From NCBI RefSeq assembly GCF_016714285.1, contig NZ_JADJNN010000002.1, positions 333,001 to 397,000 of the forward strand: a DNA stretch of 64,000 bases. The letters are read 5' to 3'. The notes beneath the pieces are model-generated. The model was not told where the DNA came from. It worked only from the letters and a program-made list of their open reading frames with translations, and did not search any database. The position numbers were made by a program, and so were the translations under genes. Positions 43,538 to 52,865 of the stretch are shown in pieces (the stretch's first letter is position 1; each line of letters opens with the position of its first letter). This DNA comes from Nannocystis sp. (lineage in GTDB: Bacteria; Myxococcota_A; Polyangia; Nannocystales; Nannocystaceae).

Positions 43538-43860
43538 AGCCCCGGAATACCGCCTGGGCCGAGCAGCCCTGGGGGCAGCAGCGAGCCGACCCGTTGCTGT
43601 GTCAGCGCCTTCGAGCGCTCGAGGGCGTTGTTGACTGCGGCGACGATCAGGTCCTGTAGCATCTCTCGGTCTTCCTGCAAGACCGCTGGCGCCAGTTCGA
43701 CGCTGAGGATCTGCTGGGTGCCGCTAGCGCGGGCCTTCACCATGCCGCCTCCGGCCGTACCTTCGACGATCTCCTTGTCGAGGCTCTTTTGCATGGTTTC
43801 CATCTGCTCGCGCAAAACCTGCGCCTGCCGCATCATGGCTCCGAGGTCGAACTCGCTCAT
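43534..43860 (-). CDS. ybaB: Nucleoid-associated protein YbaB/EbfC
   Basis: The product is 108 residues. MSEFDLGAMMRQAQVLREQM and GTAGGGMVKARASGTQQIL match the YbaB family. These proteins form dimers that bind DNA. The start is the ATG before SEFDLG; an 18-codon longer reading frame is not family-like. It lies between dnaX and recR as in many bacteria. Confidence 0.93.
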   Translation of the reverse strand: MSEFDLGAMMRQAQVLREQMETMQKSLDKEIVEGTAGGGMVKARASGTQQILSVELAPAVLQEDREMLQDLIVAAVNNALERSKALTQQRVGSLLPPGLLGPGGIPGL

Positions 43861-43914
43861 GGTGGTGGCATCATACGCCCACCCTGATGGGGGCAAAACC
43901 CTTTTCTTGCGCAC

Positions 43915-45954
43915 CTAACCGCTGCGGGATGGTGTCACACGTGGCCGGACGCTCCGGACCTGGGCGGCGAACTGCGCTTTGAGGGCCAGGATCTGCGGGT
44001 TGGCATCGGCCTCGCGTTCGACCTCGGACTGCAGTTCCTCACGTCGGCGGGCCTCGATCAGGGTCAGGCTCGGCAGATCTGGCAGGGATGGCTCGCCTTC
44101 AATGAGCTCGAGCTTGAAGGGCGAGCCCAGGTGTTGCTGCAGCAACGACTCGAGGTGTGCTCGCAACGGGGCCTGGTCACGGAGATGGTTGCGGGCGAAG
44201 GCCACGGCCGTGCCGGCGAGCCGCAGTAGGCCGTCGCCGAGCTTCACCAAGCCGAGTTCGGCAAGGATTGCAAAAAGCGGTCCTTCGTCGTGAATTTGTA
44301 GGCGGCCGAGGAACTGCTCCCACGCTGCCAGCTGCGGCAGCTTGGTCCACTGTAAGATGCCATCGGCCTCTGGTTGCGGCGAGCCCGGGCACCCTGTGTC
44401 GCAAGCCGCCGTTTTCGGCAGTTCGTCGCGGTGACGCTCAGTTAGGTTCGGCGGCGATACGGCAGCTTGCCGACGACGCTCTGAAGCTACTTGCGGCTCC
44501 TCGGGTCCCCAGCTGGCTTCATCCCAGGGCGGGGGCTCTCCCGCCGGGGCCCGTTCCGGAGCATGGTCGGCCGGACGCGGCCGATGGACGGCGGGTGTCG
44601 GTGAGGGGACGGCCGCTAGATCTTGGCCGACGAGGCCCGCACCGGCGAGGATCTTCGAGAAGGGCGAGCTGTCAGCGCTCGGCCGGCCAGTGGTGGGTGG
44701 CTCCGCGCGTGTGCGTGGGTCGGACGGGGGCCTCGCAAGCGCAGGGCTCGCGGTAGATCTCGTCGTGGGTGAAACAGCCCGTGGAGTTCCCCCGCCGCCC
44801 CCCGGGGCTCCGGTCGAGATCTGCTCGAGGCGATCGATCAGATCGCCGAGCGGGATGAGTGGTTCACCGTGGACCAAGTCGAGCAGGCCCATCTCGAGCA
44901 CGAGCCGCGGTACGCGGGTGCGGGGCAGGGCGTCGACGACCCGGGTGAAGCGGTCGAAGAGCTGCGAGAGCACCAGGCTGTCGACCCCTGCCGCCTGCGT
45001 CGTGAGCTGCTCGAATTCTGCGTCGCTCGCATCGACCAGGACGTCACGTGTGCCGCAGAGTTTGACGATCGTCAGGTCGCGCAAGTGCTTGAGGAACTCG
45101 AGCGCGAGGGCTAGTAGATCTTGCCCCGACGCGAAGACCTCGTCGAAGCGGCGGAGCGTGAGGGTAGGGTCGCGGGCCAACACGGCCTCGACGAGCCCGG
45201 CGACCGCGAGCGCACCCGGGACGCCGAGCACGACGCGGACTTCGTCGGCGCTGACCTTGTTGGTGTCGCTGGCGAACGCGAGCACCTTGTCGAGCAAGGT
45301 CAGTGAGTCGCGCACCGAGCCGTCACCTGCGCGGGCGATGGTGTACAGACCCGCCTCCTCCACGCTCACGCCCTCGCTGCTGAGGATCCGTTGCAGGTGG
45401 GCGACCAGATGCGCGCTGGACACCCGGCGAAAGTCGAAGCGAGACACCCGCGAGAGGATCGTGGCCGGGAGCTCGTGGACCTCGGTGGTGGCGAAGATGA
45501 AGGTGACGTGTTCGGGCGGCTCCTCCAGGGTCTTCAACAGGGCGTTGAAGGCCGAGCCGGTGAGCATGTGCACCTCGTCGATGATGTAGATCTTGCGGCG
45601 AGCGGTCTGTGGCAGGTAGCGCACCTGATCGCGCAGGTTGCGAACGTCCTCGACACGGTTGTTGCTGGCGCCGTCGATCTCGATCACGTCGACCGAGCGG
45701 CCCTCGGTGACCGCCGTGCACTCGTTGCACACGTTGCAAGGGTCGATCGTCGGCCCTTTGACGCACACCAGGCACTTGGCCAAGAGCCGCGCTGCGGTGG
45801 TCTTGCCGAGGCCGCGCGCGCCGCAGAAGAGGTAGGCGTGGTGGACCCGGTTGTGGGCGATCGCGTTGGCCAGCGTGCGGGTGACGTGCTCCTGACCGAC
45901 AAGGTCCGCGAAGCGCTGCGGGCGGTACTTGCGTGCGAGGACAACGTAGGCCAC
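43915..45954 (-). CDS. dnaX: DNA polymerase III subunit gamma/tau
   Basis: The 679-residue protein starts MAYVVLARKYRPQRFADLVGQ (GTG). Walker A is FCGARGLGKTTAA, and a zinc module CLVC...CNVCNEC follows. Walker B/sensor are IDEVHMLTGSAFNALLKTLEE and TTEVHELPATILSR. The C-terminal part is Pro/Ser rich and then carries a charged helical tau-like domain. It is the clamp-loader motor of the replicase. No slippery A-run typical of programmed frameshifting to gamma was noticed. Confidence 0.96.
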   Translation of the reverse strand: MAYVVLARKYRPQRFADLVGQEHVTRTLANAIAHNRVHHAYLFCGARGLGKTTAARLLAKCLVCVKGPTIDPCNVCNECTAVTEGRSVDVIEIDGASNNRVEDVRNLRDQVRYLPQTARRKIYIIDEVHMLTGSAFNALLKTLEEPPEHVTFIFATTEVHELPATILSRVSRFDFRRVSSAHLVAHLQRILSSEGVSVEEAGLYTIARAGDGSVRDSLTLLDKVLAFASDTNKVSADEVRVVLGVPGALAVAGLVEAVLARDPTLTLRRFDEVFASGQDLLALALEFLKHLRDLTIVKLCGTRDVLVDASDAEFEQLTTQAAGVDSLVLSQLFDRFTRVVDALPRTRVPRLVLEMGLLDLVHGEPLIPLGDLIDRLEQISTGAPGGGGGTPRAVSPTTRSTASPALARPPSDPRTRAEPPTTGRPSADSSPFSKILAGAGLVGQDLAAVPSPTPAVHRPRPADHAPERAPAGEPPPWDEASWGPEEPQVASERRRQAAVSPPNLTERHRDELPKTAACDTGCPGSPQPEADGILQWTKLPQLAAWEQFLGRLQIHDEGPLFAILAELGLVKLGDGLLRLAGTAVAFARNHLRDQAPLRAHLESLLQQHLGSPFKLELIEGEPSLPDLPSLTLIEARRREELQSEVEREADANPQILALKAQFAAQVRSVRPRVTPSRSG

Positions 45955-45988
45955 GGGAGCCGCACGGTAGCACGGGCGCGTCGGCGCT

Positions 45989-47632
45989 TCACGGCCGTAG
46001 ACGAGCCACGCCCAGCTTTTGCGCCCGCAGCAGCAGCTTCATCGTGTCGTCGCGAACCCTGCGCTTGAAGTCCTCGTCGATGGTCACGCCCGCAGCAAGA
46101 AATAGCTCCTCTTGGCTGGTGGTGTGGCCGACGCTGGCGAGGATGTCGGAGATCGAGACGTCCACCAGTGGGACCGGTGGGCCGGGCTGGGGGTTGTCGA
46201 TGTAGTCCGGGTGGATGCAGGACGACACGTCACGGGCCTGGGCCATGCGTTCGTTGAGCGCCACGATGCCGAAGCGCTTCATCAGCGTGGCGCCGATCGA
46301 GCAGTGCTCGAACTGCAGGTCGTTGACGCAGCCGCGGCGCACGCTCGGACCGATGACGATGCTGGGCACGCGGAAGCCGAGCTGGGCAAACTCGGGATCC
46401 CCATCGATGGTCTTCGGGGGCGGGACATGGTCGTAGAAGCCGCCGTGCTCGTCGTAGGTGATGATGAGCAGGGTCTTCTCCCATGCTGGGCCTTCAGCGA
46501 GTGCCTTGTAGATCGAGCCGATGAGGATCTGGCCGAGCTGGATGTTGTGGTCCGGGTGGTCGTCGTTCGAGGTGAAGCCCGGGTCGATGATAGCGAAGTT
46601 TGGCAGGTCGCCCGCCTCAGCGTCGTCGAAGAAGCGCGAGAGCGTGTTGGGGTTGGTCAATGAGTCGAGGGTGAAACCCTTGAAACCGTCGGCCAGCTTG
46701 CCCCACACCGTCGGCACGAGCGGGAAGGCGCCCGTGACCCACGGGACATCGCCGAAGTAGTTCCGGCTCTTGAGGCCCGCGTCGTCGCAGCGGTGCCACA
46801 GAGTCTTCAGGAACGGGTTGGGGAAATTGGTCTTGCCGCCGCCCGAGCTGCACGCGTGTACGTAGTAGCGGTTCGGCCAGGTCGGGCCCATCACAGCGGC
46901 GAACCAGCGCTCGCAGACCGTGAAGTTGTCGGCCAGCCCGTAGGTGACCGGCAGGTGCTCGCGGACGTGATAGCCCATGGCTTGGTAGCCGTGGCCTGGG
47001 TTCTTCTTCTCGTTCTCGACGGCGAAGCCGTTGTTCTCGCCGAGATTGAACTGGAAGTGCGACTGGTCCCACTCATGGGGCGGGTCGTACGGCTCGAACT
47101 CGTCCATCACGAACACGGGCACCGGTACGAGGTCGGGCCCAAGGTTCGCCTCGTCGCCGACCAGACCGTCGATCGCCAGCCCCTCGACCGCCTTGCGCGA
47201 GCCGAGGTAGTGGTCGAACGAGCGGTTTTCCATCACCAGGACGATGATGTGGTCGATGCCGGCCAGCAGCTGTTCGGGGGTGAGTTGCGCCCCGCCGCCG
47301 CACTCGTCGACGGGCTCGCCCGTGGTTTCGTCACCGGTGCTGCCAGCCTCGCCGGTGCTGCTTCCGCTGCTCTCGCCACCGCTCTCGCTGTTCTCGCCGC
47401 TGGCGCCGCTCGTGGACGTCGTGGCATCGCTGCTCGATGAGCTCGGCGACTCGCCGGTGGTCGGAGGCCCTTCGCTGCCGTCGCTGCTTGAGTCCCCGCT
47501 GCTGCTGTCGTTGTTCCCGGGCGCGGCGTCACCACAACCGAACGCAGCGGTCCCGAGGAGAGAGCCCATCGCTTGCATTGCCCGACGACGCGACAGCTGA
47601 GCACGCGCCATCCTCAGATACTTCTTGGTCAT
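45989..47632 (-). CDS. Tat-exported phosphoesterase (phospholipase C/acid phosphatase type) lipoprotein
   Basis: The 547-residue protein starts with a twin-arginine-like leader (SRRRAMQAMGSLL) ending in an AAFGC lipobox. A 75-residue Ser/Gly/Thr linker follows. The catalytic domain has MENRSFDHYLGSRK near its start, NFAIIDPGF and TYDEHGGFYDHVPPP, as in the PF04185 phosphoesterase family (phospholipase C, AcpA). The metal ligands (Glu-Asn, Asp-Glu-His) appear intact. It likely hydrolyses phosphate diesters or monoesters at the cell surface. It lies 34 bp upstream of dnaX in the same direction. Confidence 0.88.
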   Translation of the reverse strand: MTKKYLRMARAQLSRRRAMQAMGSLLGTAAFGCGDAAPGNNDSSSGDSSSDGSEGPPTTGESPSSSSSDATTSTSGASGENSESGGESSGSSTGEAGSTGDETTGEPVDECGGGAQLTPEQLLAGIDHIIVLVMENRSFDHYLGSRKAVEGLAIDGLVGDEANLGPDLVPVPVFVMDEFEPYDPPHEWDQSHFQFNLGENNGFAVENEKKNPGHGYQAMGYHVREHLPVTYGLADNFTVCERWFAAVMGPTWPNRYYVHACSSGGGKTNFPNPFLKTLWHRCDDAGLKSRNYFGDVPWVTGAFPLVPTVWGKLADGFKGFTLDSLTNPNTLSRFFDDAEAGDLPNFAIIDPGFTSNDDHPDHNIQLGQILIGSIYKALAEGPAWEKTLLIITYDEHGGFYDHVPPPKTIDGDPEFAQLGFRVPSIVIGPSVRRGCVNDLQFEHCSIGATLMKRFGIVALNERMAQARDVSSCIHPDYIDNPQPGPPVPLVDVSISDILASVGHTTSQEELFLAAGVTIDEDFKRRVRDDTMKLLLRAQKLGVARLRP

Positions 47633-47769
47633 TGCCCGACCAATCTATCAAAACCGGCGTCGCCCGATGTCAGGACCTGGCTACACTCTTGCGACCCGCG
47701 GACGTCAGCTCGAGCACGAGGCCACGGCGACCCCACGGCGACCCCACGGCAGCCCAGGTCGCGCGCGGA

Positions 47770-47997
47770 TCAAAACGTGAAGTGCTGTGAGACGATGTCG
47801 TCGCCGTCGACCAGCTTCGTGGTCGGTCGCGGCTTGACCACCGTCGGTACCGGGACACCCGCAGCGTCCAACTTTTCTGCAATGATATCCTCAAGGTAGC
47901 CGCTCACGCTGAGGCCCGAGGACTCGCAGAAGTCCTTGAGACGCTGATAGGTGATGCCCTTGACCGAGATGCTCCTGCGGGTCTGTCGCTTCGCCAT
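47770..47997 (-). CDS. Small ribbon-helix-helix-like protein
   Basis: The 75-residue product MAKRQTRRSISVKGITYQRL-K... has a strand RRSISVKG, then two helices (TYQRLKDFCESSGL, VSGYLEDIIAEKLDAAG) as in ribbon-helix-helix DNA binders, and ends in a Pro-rich then acidic tail. AGGGAGGA seven bases before the ATG decides this start; an upstream 61-codon extension crosses an AT-rich non-coding stretch. It may be an autoregulated repressor. The AT-rich upstream region is a candidate target. No toxin partner is adjacent. Confidence 0.72.
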   Translation of the reverse strand: MAKRQTRRSISVKGITYQRLKDFCESSGLSVSGYLEDIIAEKLDAAGVPVPTVVKPRPTTKLVDGDDIVSQHFTF

Positions 47998-48109
47998 CGT
48001 GTCCTCCCTTCGCCTAGCTCCTGCTCTCCTGCCCTCTACGTCAACCGCACTCCACACGCAAGGCCCATTCCACACTACCCTAGGTCGCGTGAAGTACGCG
48101 GGGGGGCAA

Positions 48110-48370
48110 GGTTGTGAAGTAATCTCGTTATCATATTGAAAATATTGAATAATACTACGTTCATCCACAGAACCGAACATCGTTGATCAGTAGGTCTAGA
48201 AATTAGTGGATTCCATGTATTTTTCAGCTTCGAGCAGATCTCTGAGATCTCTTCAACACCTTGTACCCATGAAGGCGCCAAAGCGCTCACCCCTGATCGC
48301 TCCTGTCGTGGGCAGAACAGTGAGCTGAAATACAGAAAAATCACTCCCTTGAACAGATGGAAAATCACCG
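48110..48370. other. AT-rich non-coding island
   Basis: About 260 bp rich in A/T, unlike the rest of this GC-rich window. It contains TATTGAAAATATTGAATAAT and a palindrome AGATCTC-T-GAGATCT at 48236-48250. No credible ORF, tRNA or terminator is seen. It lies in a 585-bp gap between the divergent ribbon-helix-helix gene and the Ser/Thr kinase gene, so it may be a control region, an acquired segment or an attachment-type site. Only its composition and position are observed. Confidence 0.6.
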
Positions 48371-48582
48371 CCGCCGTGGCCAGCGATGGCGATGCTTGAC
48401 ATGCGGGCGGGTGTCCGGTCCCCAGGCTCCACCCATACCAAACGAATCCACCGTCCCCACGCCGCGGATCAGAGGTCCACAGCCCCGAGCAGCGCCCCCA
48501 ACGCGGCGTCCCGGCGAGTGATCGTCCGCGGGGTTTGACGTATGGTGAAGATCGGGCCCCGCCAGTGTCGGGGCGCGCCACC

Positions 48583-50466
48583 ATGGAGCCCGAACCCGAG
48601 ACGAAGGTGTTGCCCGTCGGTCACGCGGACGCAACACCGATCGCGAGCGCCGATCCGATCGCCACGCGCCGTGCCATCGGCCGCTACGAGATCGTCCAGC
48701 GCCTCGGTCACGGCGGGATGGCGACCGTCTACCTCTGTCGCGCCACCGGCAGTGCCGGCTTCGAGAAGCTGGTCGCGATCAAGGTCATCCACCCGCACCT
48801 CGCGGCCGAACCCGAGTTCGTGGAGATGTTCCTCGAGGAGGCCCGCATCGCGGCGAAGATCCAGAGCCCGCACGTGGCCGGCATCCTCGACCTCGGCGAG
48901 GACGAGGGCCTCTACTACATGGTGATGGAGTACATCGACGGCGAGACGCTGTCGGCGCTGCTCCGCCAACTTCGTCCGCGTGGCGAGCACTTGCCGCTGG
49001 CCGTGGTCCTCCAGATCGCTGTCGACGCGTGTGAGGGCCTGATCGCCGTACACGAGCTGCGCGACCCCGACGGCCAGCCCTACGGTCTCGTTCATCGCGA
49101 CATGTCGCCGCAGAACCTGATGGTCGGCTTCGACGGCTGGATCAAGATCGTCGACTTCGGGCTCGTCAAGGCGACTGGCAAGCGGCACACGCATACCGGT
49201 CACTTGCGCGGCAAGCTGGCGTACATGTCCCCTGAACAGGCGCGGGGCAAGCCAGTCAACGCGTCGGCGGATCTATTCGCGTTGGGAGTGGTCTTGTGGG
49301 AGCTGCTCACGGGCAAGCGTCTGTTCGCTGGCGAGACCGATGCGGAGACCCTCGACCGCGTCACCCGCTGCGAGCTTCCCCCGCTCGTGGAGCACCGCGC
49401 CGACCTGCCTGCAGACGTCGAGCCCATCCTCCGTCGCGCCCTCGCTCGTGACTCCGCGGACCGCTATGCCACTGCCGAGGCGATGCTCGCCGACCTGCGT
49501 CGCTGCCTGCTGGCTCACCTTGGCCCCGATGACCCGCGCAAGCAGCTCGCAGCGCTGATGCGGCAACACTTCGACGAGCAGGCCAAATACCGCAGCGCAG
49601 CGCTGCGCGGCAGCTCGCGCTCCCACAGTCGCCCGCGCATGCACATCGTCCCGCGTCCCGCGTCCGGGCCACTTGCCAGCACTGAGCTGGCGCAGCGCGG
49701 TGAGCCAGTGCTGGCCCTCGTCCCGCCGGCGGTCGCGGACGATACGTCCGTGACTCGCCGTCACCAGGGCAGCGACGGCCGGCCGCGCACCGGCAGCGGC
49801 CCGACCCTGACGCCCGACGATGACGGTCCGACCTCGTCCTCGCGCACGCTGGCGACGGGGCCCGATCGGCACTGGGGCTGGTGGCTCGGTCTGCCGATGC
49901 TCGGCGCTGGCCTGGCGGTGGCGATCTTGCTGGCGGTGTTCACCTGGCGCGATGAACACGGTGGCAACCCGGTGGCCGACGTGCTGCGTCCGCAGCCGGC
50001 GCGCGAGGTGGTGCCCCCGGGGCCGCAAACCGACCTGCCAGCGCAACCGCGGCGAATCGTGTGGAACTTCGAGTCTGAGCCGGCCGGCGCGCAGGTGTCG
50101 ATCACAGGTGCGCCGCCGGCGGTCGCCGCGGACCTCGAGCGTCAGCTCGCGGACCGCATCACCCCCTTCAGCATCGAGATCCCTTACGACGAGAAGAGTC
50201 GCATCGAGGTCCGCTTCACCCGCCCCGGTTACAAGATCAGCCAGCGCAGCCTGTTGCCGATCAGCAGCGAGAACATCAACGTCAGTCTCCAGCCCGAGCC
50301 CTCCCGCGTGACGCCCGAGCCGGTCACCAAGCTGTCCCGCAAACTCCCGGTGAAGAGCGTCACGAAGCTGTCCAGCCAGAAGTCGGTGCCGCCCGCCACC
50401 GATGCTGGCGACGAGCTCAAGGACGAGCCCACCTTCGGCCCCCCGAAGACCAGCGGACCGCATTGA
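48583..50466 (+). CDS. Transmembrane Ser/Thr protein kinase
   Basis: The 627-residue protein has an N-terminal kinase domain: glycine loop RLGHGGMATVY (residues 40-50), Lys67, catalytic LVHRDMSPQN (Asp173, Asn178) and metal-binding DFG (Asp191-Gly193). This is a complete Hank-type set. The kinase is followed by a disordered region and one membrane helix (about 427-450). A C-terminal beta-rich region comes last (IVWNFESEPAGAQVSITGAPP; RFTRPGYKISQRSLLP), resembling PEGA-type repeats. The start ATG is 17 codons inside a TTG frame. The AT-rich island is upstream. It precedes a TPR-like gene, overlapped as TGATG. Confidence 0.9.
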   Translation: MEPEPETKVLPVGHADATPIASADPIATRRAIGRYEIVQRLGHGGMATVYLCRATGSAGFEKLVAIKVIHPHLAAEPEFVEMFLEEARIAAKIQSPHVAGILDLGEDEGLYYMVMEYIDGETLSALLRQLRPRGEHLPLAVVLQIAVDACEGLIAVHELRDPDGQPYGLVHRDMSPQNLMVGFDGWIKIVDFGLVKATGKRHTHTGHLRGKLAYMSPEQARGKPVNASADLFALGVVLWELLTGKRLFAGETDAETLDRVTRCELPPLVEHRADLPADVEPILRRALARDSADRYATAEAMLADLRRCLLAHLGPDDPRKQLAALMRQHFDEQAKYRSAALRGSSRSHSRPRMHIVPRPASGPLASTELAQRGEPVLALVPPAVADDTSVTRRHQGSDGRPRTGSGPTLTPDDDGPTSSSRTLATGPDRHWGWWLGLPMLGAGLAVAILLAVFTWRDEHGGNPVADVLRPQPAREVVPPGPQTDLPAQPRRIVWNFESEPAGAQVSITGAPPAVAADLERQLADRITPFSIEIPYDEKSRIEVRFTRPGYKISQRSLLPISSENINVSLQPEPSRVTPEPVTKLSRKLPVKSVTKLSSQKSVPPATDAGDELKDEPTFGPPKTSGPH

Positions 50467-51590
50467 TGCGTCGGCCTGCTCGCCCGCGATGTTCCAGCTC
50501 TGCCATCTGTCTCAAGGGACAGATTTCGCGCGTCGCGCTCTGCGCCCTGCTCGCACTGGGCCTGGCGTTCCCAGTCCGCGCTGCTCCGGTGGTGCTCTCC
50601 GGGCCCGCAGAATCCGGGGCCATCGACCCGGAGGTCCCGGTCGCGTCGTCCGCCTCCGAACCACAGCCGTCCGAGCAGCAGGCCGAGGCCCGCCGCCTGT
50701 TTCGTCTGGCCAAGGAGCAGTTCAACGCTGCCGAGTACGCCGCGGCTGCGGGGAACTTCGAGGCCTCCTTCGCCGCTGCGGAGTCGCCCGAGGCGGCCTA
50801 CAACGCCGCCTTGGCCCACGACAAGGCCGGCGCCCGTCTGGCCACCATGACCTGGTTTCGCCGTTACCTCGGCTACGAGTCGAGCACCCGCGACACCGGC
50901 TATCCGCACGCGCTGCGGCGGGTCGAGGAGCTCCGTGCGCGGCTCGGCGAGCTGCGCCTGCAGGTCGACAGTAGCGAGCCAGTGCGCGCCGTGCTCGTCA
51001 ACGGCGAGCCGGTAGCGATGACCGATTTTCCGCAGCTGGTCGAGCCGGGACGCATCGCGGTGCGCTTGCTCGGCGACCGGCCTGACGCGGTCGCTGACAT
51101 CCCCGTGGAGGTCGCGCCTGGTGGCACCTGGACGATCCACTTTACTGGCTTTGCGCGGACCCCTGTCGAGCCCGCACCGCGGCCCGATCCCCCGGTCGTG
51201 CGGCCCGAGCCCACGCCAGTGCCCGACCCCGACGCGGCCCGACGACGGCGTGCCCTCGGCGCTCTCGCCTGGACTGGCGCTGGACTCACGGCGGCCAGCG
51301 CCATCACCATGGGCGTGGTCGGTGGCCTCGCGCTGCGCAAGCAGGCCGCATGGGAGTCGCACCTCTGTGGCCGCCACGTCTGCGCCGACCAGTACGTCGC
51401 CGCCGAGTCCGACGCCGACGCGCTCAAGGGCTACGTCCGCGCCACCAACGTGCTCATCGGCGTCACCGCCGGGCTCGCCGTGATCACGCTCGCGCTCGGG
51501 GTCGCGGCGCTGCGCGAGCGACAGAAGGCCCGCGATGCCGCCAGCGGGCGCCTGCGCGTGACCTTCGCCGGGCTCCAGCTCGCCTTCTGA
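50466..51590 (+). CDS. TPR-like exported protein downstream of the kinase
   Basis: The product of about 374 residues has a Sec signal (VALCALLALGLAFPVRA) and an N-terminal helix-turn-helix repeat region (RRLFRLAKEQFNAAEYAAAAGNFEASFAAAE, AAYNAALAHDKAGARLATMTWFRRYL). A beta-sandwich-like middle (LRLQVDSSEPVRAVLVNGEPVAM) follows, then a proline-rich linker and two C-terminal membrane helices. Such genes often partner Ser/Thr kinases in myxobacteria. It starts in the kinase stop (TGATG), so they are co-translated. The exact role is unknown. A dispersed palindrome lies inside its first codons. Confidence 0.7.
   Translation: MRRPARPRCSSSAICLKGQISRVALCALLALGLAFPVRAAPVVLSGPAESGAIDPEVPVASSASEPQPSEQQAEARRLFRLAKEQFNAAEYAAAAGNFEASFAAAESPEAAYNAALAHDKAGARLATMTWFRRYLGYESSTRDTGYPHALRRVEELRARLGELRLQVDSSEPVRAVLVNGEPVAMTDFPQLVEPGRIAVRLLGDRPDAVADIPVEVAPGGTWTIHFTGFARTPVEPAPRPDPPVVRPEPTPVPDPDAARRRRALGALAWTGAGLTAASAITMGVVGGLALRKQAAWESHLCGRHVCADQYVAAESDADALKGYVRATNVLIGVTAGLAVITLALGVAALRERQKARDAASGRLRVTFAGLQLAF
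50507..50522. repeat. Dispersed palindrome CTGTC-N6-GACAG (perfect arms)
   Basis: CTGTC TCAAGG GACAG, flanked by AT on both sides so that the seven-base arms ATCTGTC/GACAGAT are perfect. It lies in the signal-peptide codons of the TPR-like gene (coding CLKGQI). Confidence 0.7.
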
Positions 51591-51629
51591 GGCTTGCATC
51601 CCACGCGCGCGCCTGCCAACACTTCCCCC

Positions 51630-52865
51630 ATGCAAGACCTCCGGTGGCCGACCTACGCGCTCCGCGGCGTCACCCTCGAGCGCGCCGAGCCGCACGAGCG
51701 CGGTGGCCTGCGAGTCATCGACAGCGAGGGTCGCAGCTACCTCGACGCGGTGAACGGCGTCGGCTGTGCGCCGCTCGGGCACGCCCACCCGCGCTGGATC
51801 GCCGCCATGCACGCGCAGATGCAACGACTCAGCGCCGCCGCCAACAGCTTCACCTCGGGCCCGCAGCAGGCGCTCGCGCGTCGGCTCGCCGAGCGCTTCC
51901 CGGTCCGCGACGCCCGGGTCTTCCTCGGTAGCTCCGGCACCGAGGCCACCGAGGCCGCGATCAAGCTGGCTGTCCGCGCCACCGGTCGCAGCATCATCGT
52001 CGCCTTCGAGCGCGCCTTTCATGGGCGCAGCCTCGGCGCCCTCTCCCTCACCGCCAACACCGCGTACCGTCACCCCTACGTGCGCTGCATCGGTGAGTCC
52101 GAGCCGGCTGATCCCTTCGCCGTCGCCCAGGTGCTGCGTCTGCCCTGGGGCGACCTCGCGGCCGCGCGGGCCGCCTTCGCCGCCCACGGTCCGCGCATCG
52201 CCGGTGTCTTCGTCGAACCCGTGCAGGGCGAGGCCGGCGTCTTTCCAGCGACGCGCGAGTTCCTCGTCGGGCTGCACGGTCTGTGTCGCGAGCACGGCGC
52301 GCTGCTCGGCGCCGACGAGATCCAGTGCGGCAGCGGTCGCGTCGGCGCGTGGTCGGCCTGGTCTCGCATCGTCGGCGACGACCCGGCCCTCTACCCCGAC
52401 ATCCTGTGGCTCGCCAAGGCGCTCGGCGGCGGCATGCCGATCGGCGTGTGTCTCGCCGCGGGCGAGCTGGCAAAGGCGATGGGCAAGGGCACCCACGGCA
52501 CCACCTTCGGCGGCAACCCGCTCGCCTGCGCCGCCGCGCTGGCGACCTTCGACATCATCGAGTCCGAGGGCTTGCTCGCGGCGGCGGCGGCCCAGCTCCC
52601 GACCTTGCAGGCGCTCGCTGTGGCCCAGCCGCACGCTCGCGTGCACGAGGTCCGCGGTCTCGGAGCGATGATCGGCGTCCAGGTCGGTCGCCCCGGCGAG
52701 CAGATCGGCAACGCGATCGGCGATCGTCTCATGCACGACCACGGCATCCTCGCTACCGTGTGCAGCGGTCACACGATCCGCCTGCTCCTACCCTACCGCG
52801 CCGGCGAGCCCGAGCTGCGCGAGTTCTGGCGGGCCCTCGGCCGCGCCCTGGAGGTGTCCGCGTGA
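51630..52865 (+). CDS. argD: Class III aminotransferase (acetylornithine aminotransferase type)
   Basis: The 411-residue PLP enzyme has the GTEATEAAIKLA block, the family signature LLGADEIQCGSGRVGAWSA and the catalytic lysine in WLAKALGGGMPIG. GTTFGGNPLACAAALA follows. The size and the absence of extra domains fit ArgD, which acts in arginine (and lysine) biosynthesis. Ornithine or other omega-aminotransferase activity cannot be excluded. The start is the ATG before QDLRWPTYAL. It overlaps the next gene by four bases (GTGA). Confidence 0.82.
   Translation: MQDLRWPTYALRGVTLERAEPHERGGLRVIDSEGRSYLDAVNGVGCAPLGHAHPRWIAAMHAQMQRLSAAANSFTSGPQQALARRLAERFPVRDARVFLGSSGTEATEAAIKLAVRATGRSIIVAFERAFHGRSLGALSLTANTAYRHPYVRCIGESEPADPFAVAQVLRLPWGDLAAARAAFAAHGPRIAGVFVEPVQGEAGVFPATREFLVGLHGLCREHGALLGADEIQCGSGRVGAWSAWSRIVGDDPALYPDILWLAKALGGGMPIGVCLAAGELAKAMGKGTHGTTFGGNPLACAAALATFDIIESEGLLAAAAAQLPTLQALAVAQPHARVHEVRGLGAMIGVQVGRPGEQIGNAIGDRLMHDHGILATVCSGHTIRLLLPYRAGEPELREFWRALGRALEVSA

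Noticed and set aside
50229..52772. An 847-codon open frame on the minus strand
   Set aside because: It is the complement of the kinase partner and argD genes; the aminotransferase motifs on the plus strand settle the real frame.
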